From positions 6,361,560 to 6,425,559 of the forward strand of contig NZ_CP020042.1 in NCBI RefSeq assembly GCF_002028425.1: a DNA stretch of 64,000 nucleotides. Reading direction: 5' to 3'. The notes under the pieces are model-generated. The model was not told where the DNA came from, did not search any database, and saw nothing but the letters and a program-made list of their open reading frames with translations. Source of the stretch: Streptomyces katrae. Its GTDB lineage: Bacteria > Actinomycetota > Actinomycetes > Streptomycetales > Streptomycetaceae. Positions 59,140-64,000 of the stretch are shown in pieces. A program made the position numbers and the translations under genes. How positions within the stretch are numbered: position 1 is the first letter of the stretch; every line of letters begins with the position of its first letter.

Positions 59140-60276
59140 ATGAGACTTCTGGGAGTTGGCATGTGCGCGGCGGCCCTGCTGGCGGCGGTGACGGCCGGGC
59201 CGGCGCTGGCGGACACCGGAGCGGGCACCGCAGCCGGTACGGGCACCGCGGCCGAAGACCTCACCGCCGCCGGATCACGGGGCGCCGGCTGGGCCCTCAA
59301 GGACACCGGGGCGGCGGCCGCGAACGGGGTCCGCTTCCGCGGGCTGGCCGCCGTCGACCGCGCCACGGCCTGGGTGGCCGGCACCCGGGGCACGGTCCTG
59401 CGCACCGGCGACGGCGGCCGCAGCTGGCGGGACGTGTCGCCTCCCGGGGCGGTCGCGGACGGGCTGGAACTGCGTGACATCGAGGCCTTCGACGCGCGGC
59501 GGGCGGTGGCCCTGTCCATCGGGGAGGGCGCGGCCTCCAGGATCCTGCGGACCGAGGACGGCGGCGCGACCTGGACCGAGGCCTTCCGCAACCCCGACCC
59601 GCGGGCCTTCTACGACTGCCTGACCTTCGTCGACTCCCGGCACGGGCTGGCCGTCAGCGACCCGGTGGACGGGAAGTTCCGCATCCTGGCCACCGACGAC
59701 GGCGGGCGCGGCTGGCGGGTGCTGCCGGACGCCGGGATGCCGCAGGCGCTGCCCGGGGAGGCGGGTTTCGCCGCGAGCGGGCAGTGCCTGGTGGCCTCCG
59801 GGCCGCGCGACGTCTGGCTGGCCACCGGGGGCGGGACGGCCGCGCGGGTGCTGCACTCCGCGGACCGGGGCCTGACGTGGCGGGCCGCCGACACCACCGT
59901 CCCCGGCGGGGATCCGGCGCGCGGGGTCTTCGCCCTGGCCTTCCGCGACCGCACGACGGGCCTCGCGGTCGGCGGCGACTACCGCACGGGCCAGGCCTCG
60001 CCCCTGGCGGCGGCCCGCTCCACGGACGCGGGCCGCAACTGGACCCGCGCGGCCACCCCGCCGCCCGCGTACCGGTCCGGCGCGGCCTGGTACCCGTACG
60101 GGCGGACGGTGGCCCTGGCGGTGGGGCCGACGGGCACGGACGTCACGGCCGACGCGGGCCGGAGCTGGCGGCCGCTGGACGGGGGCTCGTTCGACACGGT
60201 CGCCTGCGCGGCGGACGGGGGGTGCTGGGCGGCGGGGGAGAAGGGCCGCGTGGCCCGGCTGGAGCACCACCGCTGA
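59140..60276 (+). CDS. Secreted beta-propeller protein with BNR repeats
   Basis: 378-aa protein with a signal peptide (residues 1 to about 24, GPALA cleavage). The mature part has repeated Asp-box motifs: TGDGGRSWRDV, TEDGGATWTEA, TDDGGRGWRVL, SADRGLTWRAA, STDAGRNWTRA, a beta-propeller as in sialidases and Ycf48-like proteins. No sialidase catalytic residues can be assigned, so it is more likely a binding or glyco-related surface protein. ATG start with a weak ribosome site. Confidence 0.83.
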   Translation: MRLLGVGMCAAALLAAVTAGPALADTGAGTAAGTGTAAEDLTAAGSRGAGWALKDTGAAAANGVRFRGLAAVDRATAWVAGTRGTVLRTGDGGRSWRDVSPPGAVADGLELRDIEAFDARRAVALSIGEGAASRILRTEDGGATWTEAFRNPDPRAFYDCLTFVDSRHGLAVSDPVDGKFRILATDDGGRGWRVLPDAGMPQALPGEAGFAASGQCLVASGPRDVWLATGGGTAARVLHSADRGLTWRAADTTVPGGDPARGVFALAFRDRTTGLAVGGDYRTGQASPLAAARSTDAGRNWTRAATPPPAYRSGAAWYPYGRTVALAVGPTGTDVTADAGRSWRPLDGGSFDTVACAADGGCWAAGEKGRVARLEHHR

Positions 60277-60352
60277 CCCGGCTGCGGGGGGCGTGCGGTC
60301 CGCCGCGCGGAGCCGATGCGCCGCCCCGCGCAGCGGGCCCGGGCCCGGGGGG

Positions 60353-60652
60353 TTACGACGGAAGGGACTCGCGGACCGCCGAGAGGTCCGCGGAGGTCTT
60401 CGTGGCGATGAACTCCGTGATCCGGTACTCGCACACCCCCGCCACCGTGAACGGATCCTCGGCCGCGATCTTCTCGATCTCCGCCCGCGACACCCCGCGG
60501 GCCAGGATGATCCCGCCCTGCCGCGGGACCTGGCGCCCCGAGGCGAGGAAGACGCCGGACGCGTAGTACCCGTCCAGCCACGCGATGTGCGCGTCCAGTT
60601 CCTCTTCGACGGCTTCGATGGGCGCGATGTAGGTGAGCTCCATGACGAACAT
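60353..60652 (-). CDS. YciI family protein
   Basis: 99-aa (or 96 from the second Met) protein with the YciI fold: LTYIAPIEAVEEELDAHIAW, FLASGRQVPRQGGIILARG, AAEDPFTVAGVCEYRITEF. A His-Asp pair (HIAWLDG) is the putative catalytic dyad. Some YciI-like domains have dehydrochlorinase or muconolactone-type isomerase activity; the role here is unknown. Divergent from nfi with only 25 bases between the starts. Confidence 0.87.
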   Translation of the reverse strand: MFVMELTYIAPIEAVEEELDAHIAWLDGYYASGVFLASGRQVPRQGGIILARGVSRAEIEKIAAEDPFTVAGVCEYRITEFIATKTSADLSAVRESLPS

Positions 60653-60677
60653 GATCGCCAGGCTACTCTCGCACTCC

Positions 60678-61379
60678 ATGACACGCGTGAAGACCCCCGC
60701 CGACGCAGCCGAGGCCCGGGCGGTACAGGACGAACTCCGCAAGGGACTGGTGCTCGACGAGCCCGGCCCCGAGCCCGGCCGCGGGCTGGTCGCCGGCGTC
60801 GACGTGGCCTACGACGACGACCGCGACCTCGTCGCGGCCGCCGCCGTCGTCCTCGACGCCGCCACCCTCGAGGTCGTGGCCGAGTCCACCGCCGTCGGGC
60901 AGGTGAGCTTCCCCTACGTGCCCGGCCTGCTCGCCTTCCGGGAACTGCCGACCGTCCTCGCCGCCCTCGACGCGCTCCCCGTCACCCCCGGCCTCGTCGT
61001 CTGCGACGGCTACGGCCTCGCCCACCCCCGCGGCTTCGGCCTCGCCTGCCACCTCGGGGTGGTGACGGGCCTGCCCAGCATCGGCGTCGCCAAGAACCCC
61101 TTCACCTTCACCCACGAGGAGCCCGGCGCCCCGCGCGGCGAGACCTCGCCGCTGCTCGCCGCCGACGGCTCGGTCGTCGGGCGGGCCCTGCGCACCCAGC
61201 ACGGGATCAAGCCGGTGTACGTGTCCGTGGGCCACCGCGTCTCCCTGGACAACGCCTGCGCCCACACCCTCGCGCTGAGCCCCCGTTTCCGGATCCCCGA
61301 GACCACCCGGCAGGCCGACTCCCTGTGCCGCCGGGCCCTGCGCGAGGCCGTGGAAGGGGCCGCGGGCGAGGAAGCCTAG
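60678..61379 (+). CDS. nfi: Endonuclease V
   Basis: 233-aa repair nuclease that cuts next to deoxyinosine. Motifs: GVDVAYDDD (Asp), FPYVPGLLAFRELP, VCDGYGLAHPRGFGLACHLG (Asp and His), PSIGVAKN and VGHRVSLDNA. Start ATG at 60678, in which a -10-like TACTCT lies eight bases upstream, suggesting a leaderless mRNA. It is divergent from YciI and ends at a hairpin shared with the following gene. Confidence 0.94.
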   Translation: MTRVKTPADAAEARAVQDELRKGLVLDEPGPEPGRGLVAGVDVAYDDDRDLVAAAAVVLDAATLEVVAESTAVGQVSFPYVPGLLAFRELPTVLAALDALPVTPGLVVCDGYGLAHPRGFGLACHLGVVTGLPSIGVAKNPFTFTHEEPGAPRGETSPLLAADGSVVGRALRTQHGIKPVYVSVGHRVSLDNACAHTLALSPRFRIPETTRQADSLCRRALREAVEGAAGEEA

Positions 61380-61393
61380 AAGCCGCCCGGGAC

Positions 61394-61420
61394 GGCCGCA
61401 CGGACAACGCCCGTGCGGCC
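61394..61420. terminator. Bidirectional terminator after nfi
   Basis: GGCCGCACGG-N7-CCGTGCGGCC, a perfect 10-bp stem between the convergent nfi and saccharopine dehydrogenase-like genes. Confidence 0.65.
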
Positions 61421-61451
61421 CCCTCTTCCCGGCCCCGCCTCGCCGCCGCCG

Positions 61452-62687
61452 TCAGGGCCGCCCGGCAGGCGCGGCCTGGGACCGGGCCGCCACCCGGAAG
61501 CGGATCCCCGCCTTCTGGAGGCGGTCCAGCAGGGCGTCGCCCATTGCCACCGCCGTCGTCAGCTGGCCGGAGGTCTCGGGCAGGGCGTCGTACGCCAGGC
61601 ACAGCGCGGACTCCGCCAGCATCTTCGCCGTCTCCCCGTAGCCCGGGTCCCCGCCGGCCACCTCGGTGAACACGCGGCGCCCGCCGCCCTCCCCGACGAA
61701 GCGGACGGTGAACCAGCTGCGGGCGCGCCGCTCCGCGTCCGGGCCGCTGCCCGGCTCCCAGCGGGCCATCAGCCACCGCCGCGCCGCCGGGACCTGGGCC
61801 AGCGCGGCCGCCGCCCCCAGCGCCGCCGTCCCGCCGAGGGCCACCGGCAGACGGCGCACGGAGGCGTAGTGCCGGTAGCGGAAGTCCGGCCCGTAGCGGT
61901 CCAGCGCGGCCGCCGACCGGGTCACCACCCGCGGGTCCAGCGTGGGCAGCGGCAGCGCCCAGGTCCCGGTCTCCCGGCTGAACCGCGGGACGCCCACCGG
62001 ACCGCGCACCCGCCGCCCCGGCAGCCGGGGCTGGTACAGCCTGCGTTCCCGCGCGGCGGCCAGGGTCTGCGGGCCCCGGCCCAGGGCGGTGAGGGCGGAG
62101 GCCAGGGTGCCGCCGGAGGCCAGCGCGGAGGAGCGGACGAACCCGTCCACCCGCAGCGGCACCCCGTCCGGCAGCAGGCCCACCGTGAAGTACGCCCCCA
62201 GGTCGGCCGGAACGGAGTCGAACCCGCACGCGTGCACCAGCCGGGCCCCCGTCTCCCGGGCCCGCGCGTCGTGCGCGACGTACATCCGGTCGACGAACTC
62301 CGGCTCCCCGGTGAGGTCCACGTAGTCGGTGCCCGCCTCGGCGCAGGCCGCGACCAGCTCCGCCCCGTACCAGACGTACGGGCCGACGGTGGTGGCCAGC
62401 ACCCGGGTGGCGGCGGCCAGTTCGCGCACGGCGGCCCCGTCGGCGGCGTCGGCGCGCAGCAGCGGCAGGCCGGCGCAGGCCGGGTTCAGGGCGGTCAGCC
62501 GCTCGCGCAGCCGCTCCAGCCTGCCGCGGTCGCGCCCGGCCAGGGCCCAGCGGCAGCCCGCCGGGGCGTGGAGCGCCAGGTACTCGGCCGTCAGCGTGCC
62601 GACGAACCCGGTCGCGCCGAAGAGCACGAGGTCGAAGTCCCGTCCCGGACCCGGCTGAGGGCGGCGGCGGTGGACGTGCTCGGTCAT
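61452..62687 (-). CDS. Saccharopine dehydrogenase-like / trans-acting enoyl reductase
   Basis: 411-aa NADP-binding oxidoreductase. The Rossmann motif is DLVLFGATGFVGTLTAEYL; TTVGPYVWYGAELVAACAEA, YVDLTGEP and HACGFDSVPADLG are typical for the family that includes mycobacterial trans-acting enoyl reductase. The ATG at 62687 has GGGAGGAACG upstream. Lipid or polyketide enoyl reduction is possible; no partner synthase is near. Divergent from the MmcQ/YjbR gene. Confidence 0.87.
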   Translation of the reverse strand: MTEHVHRRRPQPGPGRDFDLVLFGATGFVGTLTAEYLALHAPAGCRWALAGRDRGRLERLRERLTALNPACAGLPLLRADAADGAAVRELAAATRVLATTVGPYVWYGAELVAACAEAGTDYVDLTGEPEFVDRMYVAHDARARETGARLVHACGFDSVPADLGAYFTVGLLPDGVPLRVDGFVRSSALASGGTLASALTALGRGPQTLAAARERRLYQPRLPGRRVRGPVGVPRFSRETGTWALPLPTLDPRVVTRSAAALDRYGPDFRYRHYASVRRLPVALGGTAALGAAAALAQVPAARRWLMARWEPGSGPDAERRARSWFTVRFVGEGGGRRVFTEVAGGDPGYGETAKMLAESALCLAYDALPETSGQLTTAVAMGDALLDRLQKAGIRFRVAARSQAAPAGRP

Positions 62688-62783
62688 GGAACGTTCCTCC
62701 CGGCTGGTGTCGGTGGCTGAGGCTAGCGTGGTGGTCGACTGTCCGTACGAGCAGGTGTGACCTGCGGTAAGCGGGAGGGTGCG

Positions 62784-63170
62784 ATGAGGGCTGCGGTACG
62801 CAAGTGGGAGGCGGTGCGCGCGTTCGCGCTGGGGCTGCCGGAGGCCGTCGAGGAGCATCCCTGGGGCCCCGAGGACGGGGTGGTGAAGGTCAACAAGAAG
62901 ATCTTCGTCTTCCTCGGCAGCGCGGACGGTCCCGAACCGCCGGGCCTCTCCGTCAAGCTCAGGGACGAGGTCCTGCACGGGCACGCGCTGGCCGCTCCCG
63001 GCGCCCGGCCCACGGCGTACGGCCTCGGCCGGGCCGGCTGGGTGTCGGTGCCGCTGGGGGAGGAGGGGGCGCCGTCGGCGGAGGTGCTGTGCGAGTGGGT
63101 GGAGGAGAGCTACCGGACGGTCGCGCTCAAACGGCACGTCAAGGAGCTCGACGCGAGAGGCCCGGCATGA
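62784..63170 (+). CDS. MmcQ/YjbR family protein
   Basis: 128-aa protein with the double-wing YjbR fold: RAFALGLPEAVEEHPWGPED, VVKVNKKIFVFLG, SVKLRDEV, and a C-terminal WVEESYRTVALKR helix. ATG at 62784 with GGGAGGG upstream. Function in cells is unknown; a DNA-binding role was suggested for the fold. Next to it is the AMACR promoter. Confidence 0.88.
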   Translation: MRAAVRKWEAVRAFALGLPEAVEEHPWGPEDGVVKVNKKIFVFLGSADGPEPPGLSVKLRDEVLHGHALAAPGARPTAYGLGRAGWVSVPLGEEGAPSAEVLCEWVEESYRTVALKRHVKELDARGPA

Positions 63171-63219
63171 AGGCGGCACGGCGCGGGGGAGATTGAGCCA
63201 ATCGGCTAAGCGCTTGCTC

Positions 63220-63277
63220 TTGTGCTGAGGGGGACGCCTTCCTAGCATCGCTGGTGTTACATCAGTTGTGTCACACC
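63220..63277 (+). promoter_or_regulatory. Promoter and dyad upstream of the racemase gene
   Basis: TTGTGC (63220-63225), 17 nt, TAGCAT (63243-63248) is a good promoter. Just downstream is an imperfect dyad with GGTGTTACA (63253-63261) and TGTGTCACACC (63267-63277), positioned over the start site as an operator would be. Confidence 0.55.
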
Positions 63278-63301
63278 CGCGCCAGGGACACTGGGGGCCC
63301 G

Positions 63302-64000
63302 ATGACAGAGGCGAAGACAGGGACCGGCCCGCTCGCCGGGGTGCGCGTGGTGGAACTGGCGGGCATCGGGCCCGGGCCGTTCGCCGCCATGCTCCTCGCC
63401 GACCTCGGCGCCGACGTCGTCCGCGTCGACCGGCCCGGCGGGGGCGGGCTCGCCATCGACCCGGCCTACGACGTCACCAACCGCAACAAACGCTCCGTCC
63501 TGGTCGACCTGAAGTCCCCCGAGGGCCCCGCCCGGGTACTGGAACTGGCCGAGCGGGCCGACGTGCTCATCGAGGGCTTCCGCCCGGGGGTCGCCGAGCG
63601 GCTCGGCGTCGGCCCCGAGGAGTGCCTGGCCCGCAACCCCGGGCTGGTCTACGGCCGGATGACCGGCTGGGGCCAGGAGGGCCCCCTCGCCCAGACCGCC
63701 GGGCACGACATCGCGTACATCGCCGTCACCGGCGCCCTCGGCATGATCGGCAGCCCCGACGGGCCCCCGGCCGTCCCCGCCAACCTGGTCGGCGACTACG
63801 CGGGCGGCTCCCTCTACCTGGTCATCGGCGTACTCGCCGCCCTCCGGCACGCCCGCACCCCCGGCGGCGCCGGCCAGGTCGTGGACGCGGCGATCGTCGA
63901 CGGCACCGCCCACCTCACCGCCATGATCCACGGGATGGTCGCGGCCGGCGGCTGGCAGGACCGGCGCGGCGCCAACCTCCTCGACGGCGGCTGCCCCTTC
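63302..64000 (+). CDS. Alpha-methylacyl-CoA racemase / CaiB-BaiF family (3' truncated)
   Basis: First 233 residues of a CaiB/BaiF protein that runs off the window. The start ATG at 63302 and [20 protein letters not shown] are typical; [44 protein letters not shown] and the catalytic Asp in [11 protein letters not shown] follow. The AGIGPGPF and [13 protein letters not shown] features are those of alpha-methylacyl-CoA racemases, which invert 2-methyl-branched acyl-CoA. It is a third member of the superfamily in this window but distant from the paired transferases. Confidence 0.9.
   Translation, partial: MTEAKTGTGPLAGVRVVELAGIGPGPFAAMLLADLGADVVRVDRPGGGGLAIDPAYDVTNRNKRSVLVDLKSPEGPARVLELAERADVLIEGFRPGVAERLGVGPEECLARNPGLVYGRMTGWGQEGPLAQTAGHDIAYIAVTGALGMIGSPDGPPAVPANLVGDYAGGSLYLVIGVLAALRHARTPGGAGQVVDAAIVDGTAHLTAMIHGMVAAGGWQDRRGANLLDGGCPF

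Overview
The window is a very GC-rich stretch of actinobacterial chromosome, almost certainly from Streptomyces or a close relative. The evidence is third-position GC bias throughout, frequent GTG and TTG starts, an HrdB-type principal sigma factor with a Lys/Ala-rich N-terminal insert, an SsgA-like sporulation protein, a WhiB protein, split LigD polymerase and ligase genes, and long GC hairpins without clear U-tracts as terminators. I see no insertion sequence, integrase, prophage, CRISPR array or replication origin. Both ends cut through genes: an APC permease on the left and a CaiB/BaiF-type racemase on the right.

Layout. 0-5 kb holds the permease end, hrdB with a SigR-type promoter, a methyltransferase, and folD behind a ZTP (pfl) riboswitch. 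5-16 kb holds a FAD monooxygenase-like gene, an XRE regulator, a pterin carbinolamine dehydratase, a RICIN protein with an aldo/keto reductase, an acyl-CoA synthetase, a LysR gene divergent from a bile-acid-type symporter, a [2Fe-2S] protein, fdhD and a KAS III. 16-27 kb holds tRNA-Leu(GAG), a Ser/Thr kinase, a sigma factor overlapping an IclR-like regulator, metG, membrane proteins and a two-component system. 27-33 kb holds a decayed YfcC-type transporter, a proline-rich protein with a DUF4239 protein, and a three-gene XRE / ImmA-IrrE protease / membrane protein operon divergent from a second XRE regulator. 33-41 kb holds a GH4 glycosidase, an MFS pump, a Nudix hydrolase, a FAD protein and divergent LigD-type ligase and primase-polymerase genes.

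The most coherent accessory region is 41-54 kb. It holds two paralogous pairs of class III CoA-transferase plus HpcH/HpaI-type CoA lyase, an MmgE/PrpD protein, a cyclase-family hydrolase, an isochorismatase-fold hydrolase lacking the catalytic Cys, a crotonyl-CoA carboxylase/reductase, an MFS exporter, and MarR and TetR regulators with clear operators. I read it as a locally regulated organic-acid pathway that activates an acid as a CoA ester and cleaves it. The substrate is not readable from sequence.

54-64 kb is mostly chromosomal housekeeping and development: an unusual AIG2-SGNH fusion, a WhiB protein, an acyl-ACP desaturase with a tandem operator, an ABC-F protein, an SsgA-like protein, a ferredoxin-CDGSH protein, a secreted beta-propeller, a YciI protein, endonuclease V, a trans-acting enoyl reductase-like protein, an MmcQ/YjbR protein and the truncated racemase. 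All functions are inferred from motifs and families recognised by eye; no database search was possible.
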